64,000 bases of DNA from Frigididesulfovibrio sp031553235 (GCA_031553235.1 JAVBLS010000019.1:62001-126000); one strand, 5' to 3'. Shown: positions 7,801 through 16,547, numbered from the stretch's first letter. Program-made: numbers and translations. The notes: generated by a model not told the origin, from the sequence alone.

Positions 7801-10184
7801 TGGACGGCACCTACACCTTCCAGCCCAGTCCGGATCTGCTCAAGAACCTCCCGGCGGGCGGGGACACCATGAAGTTCAGCTTGACCTTCATGGATGCCGA
7901 CGGCGACGCCATTATGCGGGAATTCAGCTTCAAGATCGAAGGGCCGCTTGTGCCGATCACCCTGGGCATTGAAGGCGCCGGCGACGAACTGAACGTGTTC
8001 GAGCACGATCTGGTGGCCTCTGCCGTGGCCGTTTCCAAAGAAACCGGCGACGACGCCTCCCTGCAGATCAAGGTCGACCCGCGCGCCGAGCTGGAGTCGG
8101 TGGACGTGGGCTACAAGTTCGACGGCAAGGACTTCACCCTGACCCTCAACCCCGGCGACACGGACAAGGCCCTGGAACTGCCCGGCGGCATCGGCAAGGT
8201 TGTCTTCACCCTGGGCGTTGACGGCAAGCTTTCCTACCACGTGGAGCTGTATGCTCCGGAAAACAACGTGGCCCCCGGTGATACGGCGGTCGTCAACGGC
8301 AACTACACCATTGCCGACACGCCGGCCGACCTCGATCTGAGCATCACGGCCCACGACAGCAAGGGCAATACCGCGAGCGGCGCCCTGACCGTGAACATCC
8401 ACGACGACGAGCCGGTCGCCGCCCCCACCGACGCCCACTACGAGAACGTGGCCGGCATCGAAGTGCGCGGCCTCCTCGGGGAGATCGGCGCGGACGACAG
8501 CGCGGGCTCCAAGATGGAGTTCACCAACATCGACGGCGCCAAGTGCCCCTGGCTCTATGACGGCAAGGCCGTGACCCTGGAATACGGCAATGATGAACAC
8601 AGCATCGTCATCGGCAAGGGTCACGACGGCACCCCGGTGTTCACCGTGACCATTGATGCGGCAAGCGGCGAGTATGTCTTTAAGCAACTGGTGTCTCTGG
8701 ACACCGAGGTGAGCAAGACCACGACGATCGGCTACGGCTCAATGCAAGAGAAGCTGCCCGGCGATCATAAGGGCGGGGTCTGGATTGACGACACCGGCGA
8801 CAAGCAGGGCGGCATCCTCACGAAGGAACCGGCCGACGGCACCTGGGCGCTGAAGATCGACGCTTACTCCGGGGGCAGCGAGGTTCCCGTCAACGGCAAC
8901 ACGCCGACCTTCGGCGCCAACGGCGGCAAGATCGGCACCGGCGCGACCAACTACATGTTGCTCACGCCCTTTACCGACCTGAGCACCGACACCTACGCCA
9001 CGGAAATGCGCATCGGCATTCTGGGCAACAACGGCAGCCTTCCGGCCAACAACTCGACCTGGGCCGTGGTGACCTACATTCCCGTGGGCGGCGGCGCTCC
9101 CGTGACGGCCGGCTTCTACAACACCGGCACCGGCATCAACGTGCCGACAAAGCCGGGCTATTATATCGAGAACGCCAAGGTGTACACCAACGACGGGCAC
9201 GTGGGCATCTCGGGCGCGGGCACTTCCCAGACTACGACGGTTACGGAAGCAGTCGCCCTTGAGGGCCTGAAGCTGGATTACCTGATCACCGACGCCGATC
9301 TCGACATCGCGGCCGGCACCATCGCCTTTATTCCGCATGTCGACGGCGACATCAGCGCCGCTCACCTGACGGTTGACGCCGACCACACCGGCTATGCCCT
9401 GGCCGGCGGCGACGGCGGCCACACCCTCACCGGCAGCGACGGGCACGACGTGATCAGCGGCGGGGCCGGGCACGACCTGATCGGCGGCGGCCACGGCAAC
9501 GACACCATCCACGCCGGGACCGGCGACGACCTGGTCTTTGCCGGCGACGTGCACTACAAGGGCCTGGACGGCGCCGAGGCCCTGGACCTCCTGCATCATG
9601 ACGCCGGCGTGGCGGGCCGGGATCTGCACACCTATCTGGCCGGGCACATCGCCGACCTCGGCGGGGGCACGGCGGCGGCCGACGGCCACAACCTGGTTGA
9701 CGGCGGCACGGGCAACGACCTGCTCGTCGGCGGCGGCGGCAGCGACACCATCCACGGCGGTGACGGCAACGACACCATTTTCGGCGGGGCCGGCGACGAC
9801 CTGATCTTCGGCGGCAAGGGCGACGACGTGATGTACGGCGGCGGCGGGGCCGACACCTTTGCCTGGCACGTCACCGATCTGGGCGGCAACGACACGATCA
9901 TGGATTTCGAGCTCGGCAAGGACAAGCTGAGCTTCCAGGATCTCTTCGGCGATCAGACCCCCGGCGCCCTGGCCGAGCAGATCTCCAAGGCTCTGGGCGA
10001 GCGCCACATCGACGTGGCCAAGAGCGACGATACCCACCTGACCGTGACCGTCAACCTGGACGGCACACAGGAGCAGCGCGTGGAGATCGCTTTGCACGAC
10101 TCCAACGCCCGGCAGTATGACCTGAACACCGACGACGGCAAGGCCGCCCTGCTGCAGGATCTGCTGACCAACTTCGGCGGCTGA
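4863..10184 (+). CDS. Giant RTX adhesin with von Willebrand A domain, type I secreted
   Basis: The start is the ATG at 4863 behind AAGGGGGAG, giving 1773 residues. The N-terminal 110 residues resemble the retention modules of LapA-like adhesins. Residues about 200-660 and 910-1500 are tandem beta-sandwich-like repeats rich in Asp and Gly (recurring GDRYSDTLTLGV and GDAIMREFSFKI ends). A von Willebrand A domain at about 675-870 has the MIDAS motif DISGS, a conserved Thr in GGTNYTAA and Asp in FFSDGNPD. Residues about 1519-1663 carry calcium-binding nonapeptides (GGxGxDxΦx type: GGDGNDTIFGGAGDDLIFGG). The last 110 residues match the type I secretion target region. It should be exported through an ABC/HlyD/TolC channel, not encoded nearby, and act in surface attachment or biofilm. 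Confidence 0.93.
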   Translation: MSQATPNQPQAQVIRLAKPATGTTQAVASQPGAQIQLEFPEGQATFSRSGNDLSVAVDGGGNVTLTNFFVVGNQSLPTLKLADGTEVASADFLAAQNPNMDLATAAGPGAGAPGSGGEGSYADDPGALLGGIDKLGSLGTVFWDRATEAPEIIRGPLADTGAPGLAPGISIVPLDPNDPRFPENPEHPTDNPAARMEGGRLIVDEAYLEGGTKEGRGTPSATVAFLITVTNDTLGSITINGTTYNVVSDGAGALTLEGFGAASVECGHGHLANARVVANGDGTYTLTFDYTLDHSSREHAADNARDIVADDDWTAAVSAQGASGVSTDPVGFKVDIQDDIPFIEVVSGAETGLDGTNWQNPSADDDVVNNMVDGGTTSGAISFKAGADGLADGTKDFNGDGVNEQGLSVSFKAADGTVTTAAIHLDGTATAIDGEHGSLKIWYENDRLQYEFTAKGGADGNPDTFTFTITDRDGDRYSDTLTLGVQKLVDFNFGDGLKVDESFLGGIDPNTGLPIPNEHGVMGTMAGQDDARLSDGGEFTLTAEQLAVFSVNGQDIHGEGPHTVTTDHGHMEITVTPDGNGGYTVSYEYTLEKNWAEHPDNAAHPGGGRPYHGYPEGTAPAGTYDDWDEAAKPDCEEFTFKVGNQEQVLQITIEDDGLGEPGKMGNTVTFEEVQAEYNIALCIDISGSMLWNRGSESAAEDYADTRIYAQQVAMLHMLREYANQAGADNVHVTMSFFGRGEALDSTKTMTYAEAVKLIQGLTSKYQVSLDENGDGVITKDNHNSDYTPNGGTNYTAACDAFAEVVEMLLAQDPQVRAYFFSDGNPDPAGQTADKSDAWMELLRNLTPEQLEHFNLYTVGIAGSATDLGEALKAVLGALSGDAEHTAGVYIPENAPVSFYVDTLIDTVGLNGRVELPIAADGVLNGKAFLQNVVYVDTKGVSHGGDLVGVDEKGFPKAADGTIDTESVAVDVPYGKIIFHVDGTYTFQPSPDLLKNLPAGGDTMKFSLTFMDADGDAIMREFSFKIEGPLVPITLGIEGAGDELNVFEHDLVASAVAVSKETGDDASLQIKVDPRAELESVDVGYKFDGKDFTLTLNPGDTDKALELPGGIGKVVFTLGVDGKLSYHVELYAPENNVAPGDTAVVNGNYTIADTPADLDLSITAHDSKGNTASGALTVNIHDDEPVAAPTDAHYENVAGIEVRGLLGEIGADDSAGSKMEFTNIDGAKCPWLYDGKAVTLEYGNDEHSIVIGKGHDGTPVFTVTIDAASGEYVFKQLVSLDTEVSKTTTIGYGSMQEKLPGDHKGGVWIDDTGDKQGGILTKEPADGTWALKIDAYSGGSEVPVNGNTPTFGANGGKIGTGATNYMLLTPFTDLSTDTYATEMRIGILGNNGSLPANNSTWAVVTYIPVGGGAPVTAGFYNTGTGINVPTKPGYYIENAKVYTNDGHVGISGAGTSQTTTVTEAVALEGLKLDYLITDADLDIAAGTIAFIPHVDGDISAAHLTVDADHTGYALAGGDGGHTLTGSDGHDVISGGAGHDLIGGGHGNDTIHAGTGDDLVFAGDVHYKGLDGAEALDLLHHDAGVAGRDLHTYLAGHIADLGGGTAAADGHNLVDGGTGNDLLVGGGGSDTIHGGDGNDTIFGGAGDDLIFGGKGDDVMYGGGGADTFAWHVTDLGGNDTIMDFELGKDKLSFQDLFGDQTPGALAEQISKALGERHIDVAKSDDTHLTVTVNLDGTQEQRVEIALHDSNARQYDLNTDDGKAALLQDLLTNFGG

Positions 10185-10213
10185 TGCCCCAAGGCGCACA
10201 GAACCCACAACTT

Positions 10214-10246
10214 CCGCCCCCGGCTCAGCCGGGGGCGGCCTTCTTT
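10214..10246 (+). terminator. Terminator of the RTX adhesin gene
   Basis: A 10-bp perfect stem, CCGCCCCCGG with CCGGGGGCGG and loop CTCAG, lies 30 bases after the adhesin stop. It is followed by CCTTCTTT, a weak T-run. Confidence 0.7.
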
Positions 10247-10296
10247 CCCAACCCCTTGCCGGCGCCCGGGCGGGCCGGTATTCGGAAACCGCCTTT

Positions 10297-10500
10297 GTGG
10301 TGCCCAAAGGCAGTGAGTACGAATTGCGCTGGTCCACCACGAAATCCGTCCCGGTCACCCCGGCCATGAGCGAGGCCGTGGGCGCCAAAGTGCTGGAAGC
10401 CCGCCGGGGCGGCGCGCTCTATTGCCTGCACGAGGGCGAGCGGGTGAAGATTGCCGGTCATGCCGGGCTGTATCTGGAAGGGAGGTTGCTTGTGGGTTGA
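10297..10500 (+). CDS. Short hypothetical ORF, possibly a gene remnant
   Basis: An open frame of 67 codons starts at a GTG and stops at 10500. It has a plausible amino-acid composition (KGSEYELRWSTTKSVPVTP) and a loosely placed GGAAA upstream. The reading frame stays open upstream towards the adhesin terminator without a better start, which suggests that the 5' end of a former gene has been lost. I do not recognise the product. The following 190 bases up to the next gene contain nothing I can support. Confidence 0.3.
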   Translation: MVPKGSEYELRWSTTKSVPVTPAMSEAVGAKVLEARRGGALYCLHEGERVKIAGHAGLYLEGRLLVG

Positions 10501-10692
10501 GAAAAACGGCCGGCGGAAATTTGCGGGCCGATGTTGAGAACGGTTTACTGTTGCGTCCATCCGTGCGAAAATATTTTCGTACGCCGTGCCCGCAGCCTGC
10601 CCGCGGCATTGGGCCGCAAGGAGCGGGAACGGCCGGGCCCGTAATGTGGGCCGGTTGAACTCCGACGTCGGTTTTTCGGCCAGGGTTCCATC

Positions 10693-11391
10693 ATGTCCCA
10701 GAGCTACGAAACCACCTTGCAACGCGTTGCAGGCAATCCCTTTGCCGTTGATCACCTGGAAATGCTCCTGGCGCGGATGATCTCGCGCTGGCCCCGGCGC
10801 GGCAGCAGGCTTCTGGCCGTTTCGGCCGGCGACGCCCCCTTTCTCGAAAACCTCTGGCGGGCCGGCTTTGACCTCACCGTCCAGTCTTCCGACCCCGAAT
10901 CCTTGAGCCGGGCCTCGGATCTGCTGAAGAACCGCTCCGAATACATTCTCGGCATGCCCGACCACCTGCCCGTGGACGACTGCTCCTTTGACTACGCCGT
11001 GGTTCTGCTGCGCCGCGACGACCCCGTGCCCGCTTTGCTGCGCGAACTGCGCCGGGCCGTCTGCCGGGGCGTGCTCCTGGTCTTTGCCTCCTCCACCTCC
11101 CTTGAAGCCCTGGTCTGCCGGCTGCGCCGTTGCCCCGCGGACAACGTCTGCCCCTTCCCCCTGCGCGGCCGGGCCGGCCGCGTCTTCGACGGCGCCCGCT
11201 TCTCCTGGGGCTCGGTTCTGCCCGGGCCGGGCGCCTCCTGGCACCCCGGGTTCTGGTCCGAACGCCTCAATTCCCCCTTCCTGCTCATGCCCCTCGGCGC
11301 CGTGGCCGCGTTGCGCATCGACATGGCCGCCCCGCGCTCCGGCAAACCCCTGTTGCTGCGGGCAGATCGCCCCGTCATGACGGCAAAATGA
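10693..11391 (+). CDS. Class I SAM-dependent methyltransferase-like protein
   Basis: The 232-residue protein has a Rossmann-type layout. Residues 38-48 (SRLLAVSAGDA) occupy the position of the SAM-binding glycine loop, QSSDPES is an acidic strand end, and GMPDHLPVDDCSFDYAVVLL is the strand typical of type 11 methyltransferases. The glycine-rich motif is degenerate, with SAGDA replacing GxGxG, so catalytic activity is uncertain. It stands alone between the adhesin and the convergent ABC exporter operon. The substrate is unknown. Confidence 0.65.
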   Translation: MSQSYETTLQRVAGNPFAVDHLEMLLARMISRWPRRGSRLLAVSAGDAPFLENLWRAGFDLTVQSSDPESLSRASDLLKNRSEYILGMPDHLPVDDCSFDYAVVLLRRDDPVPALLRELRRAVCRGVLLVFASSTSLEALVCRLRRCPADNVCPFPLRGRAGRVFDGARFSWGSVLPGPGASWHPGFWSERLNSPFLLMPLGAVAALRIDMAAPRSGKPLLLRADRPVMTAK

Positions 11392-11443
11392 GTTGAGTCT
11401 GACGCAGGCAGCGGGCAAAAAGATCATCCAGCCGTGTTTCCGG

Positions 11444-12547
11444 TCAGCCGCGTTTCCGGAACAGTAGGGCGGAAACGCAGGTGGCCGGCAGGGCCAGGCA
11501 GGCCAGGCCGACAAGGTCGAAAGAGAGCAGGCGCAGGGGCGCGCCTTCAAGGTAGATGCGCCGGATGGCGTCCACGGCGAAGCGCATGGGGTTGGCCATG
11601 GTGGCGTATTGCATGAACTCGGGCATGGCCCGGATGGGGGTCATCAGCCCGGAAAGCAGCATCATCGGCATGATCGCGGCAAAGCACAGGAGCATGGCCT
11701 GCTGCATGTTGCGGGACAGGATGGAAATGGACAGGCCGAGGCCGGCCAGGGCCAGATTCATGGGCAAAAGGACCACGGCAATGGCGGCCGTGGAGCCGGC
11801 GCAGGGGATTTGGAACCAGAAGCGGGCCACCAGAAAGATCAATACAGATTGGGCATAGCCCACGAGCATGGGCGGCAGGGTCTTGCCGAGCATCAGGGCA
11901 AAGGGCGAGAGCGGGGTGATGCGCAGCTGGTCGTAGGTGCCCTGTTCTTTTTCGCGGGCCGTGGCCAGGGAGGCGTGCAGCACGGTCTGGAGCATGGCCA
12001 GGGAAGCGATCAGCCCGGGCAGGATGGAAAAGCGGGTTTCAAGGTTGGGGTTGTAGAGGGCCCGGGAGATCACCCGCAAGGTCTGGGGCGCGGGGGCGCG
12101 TTCGGCGGCAAAGGCTTCGACGATGCCCACGGCATAGCCCATGGCCGTGGCCCCGGTCAGGGCGTTGCGGCCGTCGGCCAAGATCTGCACCGGCGCGGGC
12201 AGGCCCGCCTCGGCCCGGCGCCCGGTGCCGGCGGCAATGTGGATGACCAACAGCACCTCGCCGTTGTCCAGCAGTCCGGGTATGGCCGTGGCGCTGGGCG
12301 GCGCGGCCGCGCGCTGGAAGACCGGCGAGGCGTCGAAGCGGCGCGCCAGGTCGCGCGACAGGGACGAATTATCCTCGTCCAGGACGGCAAAGGGCACGTC
12401 GTTCAGGTCGAAGCTCACGGCATAGCCGAAGAGCAGCGACTGCAGGATGATCGGCATGACCAGGACCAGCCGGCTGCGCGGGTCCTTGAGGATCATGCGC
12501 AGTTCTTTGCGGCACAGGGCGAACACTCCGTGGAAAAAGAGCTTCAT
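11444..12547 (-). CDS. ybhR: ABC-2 type exporter permease (YbhR-like)
   Basis: This is the second permease of a four-gene exporter. The 367-residue protein begins MKLFFHGVFALCRKELRMILKDPRSR and has the usual ABC-2 layout: one N-terminal membrane helix, a large periplasmic domain (residues about 45-165), then five hydrophobic helices. The conserved segment ATMANPMRFAVDAIRRIYLEG sits near the C-terminus. Its ATG overlaps the upstream stop as ATGA. By analogy with E. coli YbhFSR, the complex would export drugs, dyes or cations; the substrate here is not known. Confidence 0.85.
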   Translation of the reverse strand: MKLFFHGVFALCRKELRMILKDPRSRLVLVMPIILQSLLFGYAVSFDLNDVPFAVLDEDNSSLSRDLARRFDASPVFQRAAAPPSATAIPGLLDNGEVLLVIHIAAGTGRRAEAGLPAPVQILADGRNALTGATAMGYAVGIVEAFAAERAPAPQTLRVISRALYNPNLETRFSILPGLIASLAMLQTVLHASLATAREKEQGTYDQLRITPLSPFALMLGKTLPPMLVGYAQSVLIFLVARFWFQIPCAGSTAAIAVVLLPMNLALAGLGLSISILSRNMQQAMLLCFAAIMPMMLLSGLMTPIRAMPEFMQYATMANPMRFAVDAIRRIYLEGAPLRLLSFDLVGLACLALPATCVSALLFRKRG

Positions 12548-13770
12548 GGCGCGCCTCCCGAGCCCGTCGGCCCGGCCGAAGTTTCGGGCAGGGGCGATCC
12601 GGCGGGCGAGCCGGGGGCCGGGGCCGGCGGCGGTGCGGCGGGCGGCGTCCCCCCCGGTCGAACTCTGCGTCCCGCTCCGGATTCCAGGCTCCTGCCCAGG
12701 CGGGCGTAGGCCAGGCAGGGAAAGAGCAGGGCGAAAAAGCCAAGGCCCGCCAGGGCCTTGGCAGTGAGCAGCGGCGGCGTGCCCACCAGGAACAGGGCCT
12801 GGAGCAGCTCCACGTACCAGGTGGCCGGCAGCAGCCGGGCCAGGGGCCGCAAGACGGCCGGGCTGCTGTGCAGATCGAAGATGAAGCCCGAGAGGATGAT
12901 CGTGGGCACGAAGCAGGAGATCAACACCACCTGTGAGGCCAGGAAGCGGTTGCGGCAGACGGAGCCGATCAGCAGGCCGATGCCCAGGCAGGCCGTGAGG
13001 TACAGGCAGGAGCCGAGCAGCAGCACCGTGAGCGAGCCGCGCAGGGGCACGGCAAAGAGAAAGCGGGCGCAGAGCAGGCACAGGCAGAGGCCGGCCAGGC
13101 CGAGCAGAAAGGTCGGGGCCATCATGGCCGCGAGAATCTCGCCGCGCCCGGCCGGCGAGGCGAACAGCGATTCGAAGGTGCCGCTCTCGTGCTCGCGGGC
13201 GGGCAGGAGCCCGGTGAGCAGGGCGCCGATCAGGGTCATGATCAGCACGGTCACGCCCGGCACCAGGTAGAGCCGGGTCTCCTGGGCCGGGTTGTAACGC
13301 AGGCGCTGTTCCGGGCGCAGGGGCGGGATGCCGGCGACCTCGCGCTCGGCCGCCAGGCGCACGGCCCGCTCCAGATGGCCCGAGGCCTGGCGGGCTCGGG
13401 CCGCGTCCACGCCGTTGACCAGAATCTGGGCCGTCCAACCGCCCGTGGCCGGGGCGCGTTCAAAGCGCAGCAGGGCCTCGGTCTCGTGGGCCCGCAAGAG
13501 GGCGTCGGCCTCGTGGAAGGAATCGGCGGTTCGCGCCGCAAAGGTCGGCGAGGCGTCCAGGCGCAGGCCCAGGGTGCGGGCATAGGGCGTGGAGCCGTCA
13601 CGCACCAGGGCCACGCCGATGTTTTCCACGTCCAGCGACAGGCCGTAGCCGAAAATCAACAACAGGCCCAGGGGCATGAGCAGGCCGATGACCAGGTTGC
13701 CCGGCTCGCGCAACAGGCGCAGGCTTTCCTTGCGGGCCAGGGCGCGGAAGCGGCGGAACGAGAAGCTCAC
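12544..13770 (-). CDS. ybhS: ABC-2 type exporter permease (YbhS-like)
   Basis: This 408-residue permease is taken from the GTG at 13770 (FSFRRFRALARKESLRLLRE), because that start overlaps an upstream TGA and matches the family's N-terminus. It has one N-terminal helix, a periplasmic domain and five C-terminal helices with segments REHESGTFESLFASP and LLPATWYVELLQALFLVG. An unusual Pro/Ala/Gly-rich tail of about 40 residues follows the last helix. It pairs with the next permease to form the membrane channel driven by the fused ATPase. Confidence 0.85.
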   Translation of the reverse strand: MSFSFRRFRALARKESLRLLREPGNLVIGLLMPLGLLLIFGYGLSLDVENIGVALVRDGSTPYARTLGLRLDASPTFAARTADSFHEADALLRAHETEALLRFERAPATGGWTAQILVNGVDAARARQASGHLERAVRLAAEREVAGIPPLRPEQRLRYNPAQETRLYLVPGVTVLIMTLIGALLTGLLPAREHESGTFESLFASPAGRGEILAAMMAPTFLLGLAGLCLCLLCARFLFAVPLRGSLTVLLLGSCLYLTACLGIGLLIGSVCRNRFLASQVVLISCFVPTIILSGFIFDLHSSPAVLRPLARLLPATWYVELLQALFLVGTPPLLTAKALAGLGFFALLFPCLAYARLGRSLESGAGRRVRPGGTPPAAPPPAPAPGSPAGSPLPETSAGPTGSGGAP

Positions 13771-13811
13771 GGCCCGCCCCCTTCGGCCGCCTGTGCGCTG
13801 CGCAAACTCAT
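13767..13811 (-). other. 14-codon mini-ORF linking ATPase and permease genes
   Basis: The ATPase stop overlaps an ATG as ATGA at 13811-13808. That ATG opens a 14-codon frame (MSLRSAQAAEGGGP) whose TGA overlaps the permease GTG as GTGA at 13770-13767. The arrangement could couple translation of the permease to that of the ATPase through a short peptide. Function is inferred from the overlaps alone. Confidence 0.4.
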
Positions 13812-15550
13812 GGCCCGCTCCTTTCGGCCGCCTGCACGGCCTTGATGAAGGCCTCTTCCATGTCGCGGGTCCCGAAGCGGGCCGGCACCTCATCGGGCGT
13901 GCCTTGGGCCACCACCCGGCCGTGGTCCTGAATCAAGACCGCATCACAATATTCGGCCTCTTCCATGAAGTGGGTGGTCACCACCACCGTGGTCCCGGCC
14001 CTGGCCAAGGCGGTGATCCGCCGCCAGAACAGCCGGCGCGAGGCCGGGTCGGCGCCGCTGGTGGGCTCGTCCAGAAAGAGGATCTCCGGCTCGTGCAGCA
14101 GGGCCTGGGCCATGCCCAGGCGCCGGCGCATGCCCTCGGGCAGGGCCTCGGCCGGGCGGTCGGCGTGCTCGAGCAGTTCGTATTCCTCAAGCACGGCCCG
14201 AATGCGGGCCGCCCGCCGGACCCCGAACAGGCCGTACGCCCCGGCGAAAAACTCCAGATTCTCGCGCGCGGTCAGGGGGCCGTAAAGGGAAAACCTCTGG
14301 GCCGCGTAGCCGATTTTGCGCCTGGCCCCCGGCCCGGCCGTGAGCATGTCGGCCCCGGCCACGCTGAGCCGGCCGGAGGTGGGTCGCAAGAGGCCGCAGA
14401 GCATCCGGAAGGTGGTGGTCTTGCCCGCGCCGTTGGGCCCGAGCAGGCCGAAAATGCGCCCGCGCTCGACGCTGAAGGAGGTGTCGGCCACGGCCGTGAA
14501 CGAGCCGAAATCACGGCGCAGGTTCTCGGCCCGGATGACTTCGCCGCCGGACGAGGCCGGGGCGGGAGCGAAGGGCGAGGCCCCGGCCGGACCGCCCACA
14601 AGAGCACTCGCCGGAGGGGCGCCCGCACCGTCGGTGGGCGCCGGGGCATCGGCAAGCAAAATGCTCAGGCCGTCCTCGGGCCCGGCTGCGACGGGCTCGG
14701 CCGGCGCGGCGCAGGCCGGCGGCTCGTGGCCCACGGCAATGAGCCGGACCTTGCCGCCTCTGGGCACGGCATCCAGGGTGCGCGGGTCGTCCAGAAGCTC
14801 GGCCTGGAGCTGCCGGGCCGGAACCCCCGGGGGCGGCGTGAAGACAAAGCAGCGCTTATCGGCAAGTTGCCGGAAATGCCCGGGGCCGCCTTGGGCCACG
14901 AGCAAACCTCGGCGCAGCACCAGAACGTGATCGCAGCGCACGGCTTCTTCGTTCATGGCCGTGCTCATCAGCACCCCGGCCCCGGCCGCGGCGGCCTCGC
15001 GGATCAGCGCGAAGATCTCGCGCCGCGACAAGGGGTCCACGCCCACCGAGGGCTCATCCAGAAGCAGCAGGGCCGGGCCGGGCAGCAGGGCGGCGATCAG
15101 GGCCAGCTTCTGCTTCATGCCGCCGGAAAGATCTCCGGCCCGGCGGTCCGGGAAGGGGGCCAGACCGGAGCGCCGCAAAAGCATGGCCGTTCGCTCCCCG
15201 GCCCATTGCGGCGCGAGGCCGAAAAGCTCGGCCCGCAGGCGCAGGTTTTCGGCCACGCTCAAGTCTTCATACAGGCCGAAACGCTGGGGCATGTAGCCGA
15301 CCACGGCCTGGACCGCTTCGGGCTCGCGGCCCGCGTCCAGGCCCAGGCAGCGGATTTCCCCGGCATCCGGGCGCAGCAGCCCGGCGCAGCAGCGCAGCAG
15401 GGTGGTCTTGCCCGCGCCGTCCGGCCCGGTCAGGGCCGTGACCCCGGGCTCCAGGCTGAAGGACACGCCGTGCAGGGCCTCGACCCGCTCCGCGTCCGCG
15501 CCGAAGCCTTTGGCCAGATCGTTCAGGACCAGATTTTCAGCGGGCTTCAC
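13808..15550 (-). CDS. ybhF: ABC exporter ATPase with two fused nucleotide-binding domains (YbhF-like)
   Basis: The 580-residue protein contains two ATPase domains. The first has Walker A GPDGAGKTT, signature LSGGMKQKL and Walker B LLLLDEPSVGVDP. The second has GPNGAGKTTTF, a degenerate signature LPEGMRRRL and ILFLDEPTSGADP. An Ala/Pro-rich linker of about 60 residues joins them. The weak second signature suggests unequal roles for the two sites. The GTG start at 15550 lies inside the end of the HlyD-type gene (14-base overlap). It would power the two downstream permeases from the cytoplasm. Confidence 0.9.
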   Translation of the reverse strand: MKPAENLVLNDLAKGFGADAERVEALHGVSFSLEPGVTALTGPDGAGKTTLLRCCAGLLRPDAGEIRCLGLDAGREPEAVQAVVGYMPQRFGLYEDLSVAENLRLRAELFGLAPQWAGERTAMLLRRSGLAPFPDRRAGDLSGGMKQKLALIAALLPGPALLLLDEPSVGVDPLSRREIFALIREAAAAGAGVLMSTAMNEEAVRCDHVLVLRRGLLVAQGGPGHFRQLADKRCFVFTPPPGVPARQLQAELLDDPRTLDAVPRGGKVRLIAVGHEPPACAAPAEPVAAGPEDGLSILLADAPAPTDGAGAPPASALVGGPAGASPFAPAPASSGGEVIRAENLRRDFGSFTAVADTSFSVERGRIFGLLGPNGAGKTTTFRMLCGLLRPTSGRLSVAGADMLTAGPGARRKIGYAAQRFSLYGPLTARENLEFFAGAYGLFGVRRAARIRAVLEEYELLEHADRPAEALPEGMRRRLGMAQALLHEPEILFLDEPTSGADPASRRLFWRRITALARAGTTVVVTTHFMEEAEYCDAVLIQDHGRVVAQGTPDEVPARFGTRDMEEAFIKAVQAAERSGP

Positions 15551-16547
15551 CCCGGTCCTCCCCAAGAATGCGCACCGTGGCCGGCAGGCCGGGGCGCAGC
15601 AGGTTGTCGGGGTCGTCCACCAGAAAGCGCAGTTCAAAGACCAGGGCCGTGCGCAGATCCGGCGTTTCCACGTTCTTGGGGGTGAATTCCGCCGAAGCGG
15701 CGATAAAGCTCAAAGTCGCGGGCACCGGCGCGTCCGGCCGGCCGTCGACCACGGCCTCGGCCTTCATGCCCGGCTTGAGCAGGCCGAGCTCGACTTCCGA
15801 GGCATAGGCCCGCACCCACTTGGGCGAGATCTCGTCAATGACCAGCACCGGCCGGCCCGGCCCGGCGGCCTCGCCCGGTTCGAGCAGCCGGCTGCGCACC
15901 ACCCCGGCCACGGGGCTTTGCAGTTCGGCGTCGACCCGCTGCCGGCGCAGGCGGTCCAGCCGGGCCTCGGCCATGAGCACGGCCGCCAGGGCCTCGGCCA
16001 CTTCTTCCGCGCGCGGCCCGGCCAGGGCCAGGTCCAGGGCGCGGCGCTCGCGGTTCAGGCGGGCCTGGGACATGCGTTGGTACGACTCGGCTTCTTCGAC
16101 CTGCAGCCGGCTGATGGCGTTGCCCCTGGATTTGTCGTAGACCTCGCGGTAGCGCGTGGCCTGCTGCTCGGCGTAGACGGCTTCGGCCTCGGCCGCTGTG
16201 ACCTCGGCCCGGGCCTGCTCGATCTCCTCGGGCCGGGTGCCGTTTTCCAGGCGGTCGCGCACGGCCCCGGCCTTGGCCACCGAGGCCTCGGCCTCAAGCA
16301 GGGTCTTGTCCAGGCGTTCGGTGCGCAGCCGGGCCAGAATGGTTCCGGGCGCAACGGCCATGCCTTCCTCCACCAGAACCTCGGCAATGCGCTCTTCGTC
16401 GGCAAAGACCACGGCCACGTTGCGGCAGTCCACGTTGCCGTAAAAGACCGGATCGCCCCCGGCCGGGCCGGCGGCAAAAAAGCGCCAGACCGCCCAGCCG
16501 GCCGCAAGCGGGATGAGAACCATGAGGATGAGGATTTTTTTGGGCAT
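15537..16547 (-). CDS. ybhG: Periplasmic adaptor (HlyD/YbhG-like) of the ABC exporter
   Basis: The start is placed at the ATG giving MPKKILILM, behind GGGAGG. The 336-residue protein has one N-terminal membrane anchor, half-lipoyl segments around residues 45-80 and 205-240, a long alpha-helical hairpin (about 85-195, rich in Glu, Ala and Arg) and a C-terminal beta domain. Such adaptors bridge the inner-membrane exporter to an outer-membrane TolC channel. It is the first gene of the operon. The TetR regulator seen upstream of ybhG in E. coli is absent here. Confidence 0.9.
   Translation of the reverse strand: MPKKILILMVLIPLAAGWAVWRFFAAGPAGGDPVFYGNVDCRNVAVVFADEERIAEVLVEEGMAVAPGTILARLRTERLDKTLLEAEASVAKAGAVRDRLENGTRPEEIEQARAEVTAAEAEAVYAEQQATRYREVYDKSRGNAISRLQVEEAESYQRMSQARLNRERRALDLALAGPRAEEVAEALAAVLMAEARLDRLRRQRVDAELQSPVAGVVRSRLLEPGEAAGPGRPVLVIDEISPKWVRAYASEVELGLLKPGMKAEAVVDGRPDAPVPATLSFIAASAEFTPKNVETPDLRTALVFELRFLVDDPDNLLRPGLPATVRILGEDRGEAR

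Noticed and set aside
4677..8687. A 1336-codon open frame on the minus strand inside the RTX adhesin gene
   Set aside because: It is a shadow of the adhesin: strong G/C at third positions and Asp/Gly/Asn/Thr-rich repeats avoid antisense stops. The predicted protein is His/Val/Gly-rich and low in complexity, and the plus strand has clear domains.
11444..13438. A 664-codon frame covering the YbhR-like gene and much of the upstream permease gene
   Set aside because: Only the part from the ATG at 12547 looks like a permease. The upstream part is Arg/Pro/Gly-rich out-of-frame sequence over the YbhS-like gene.
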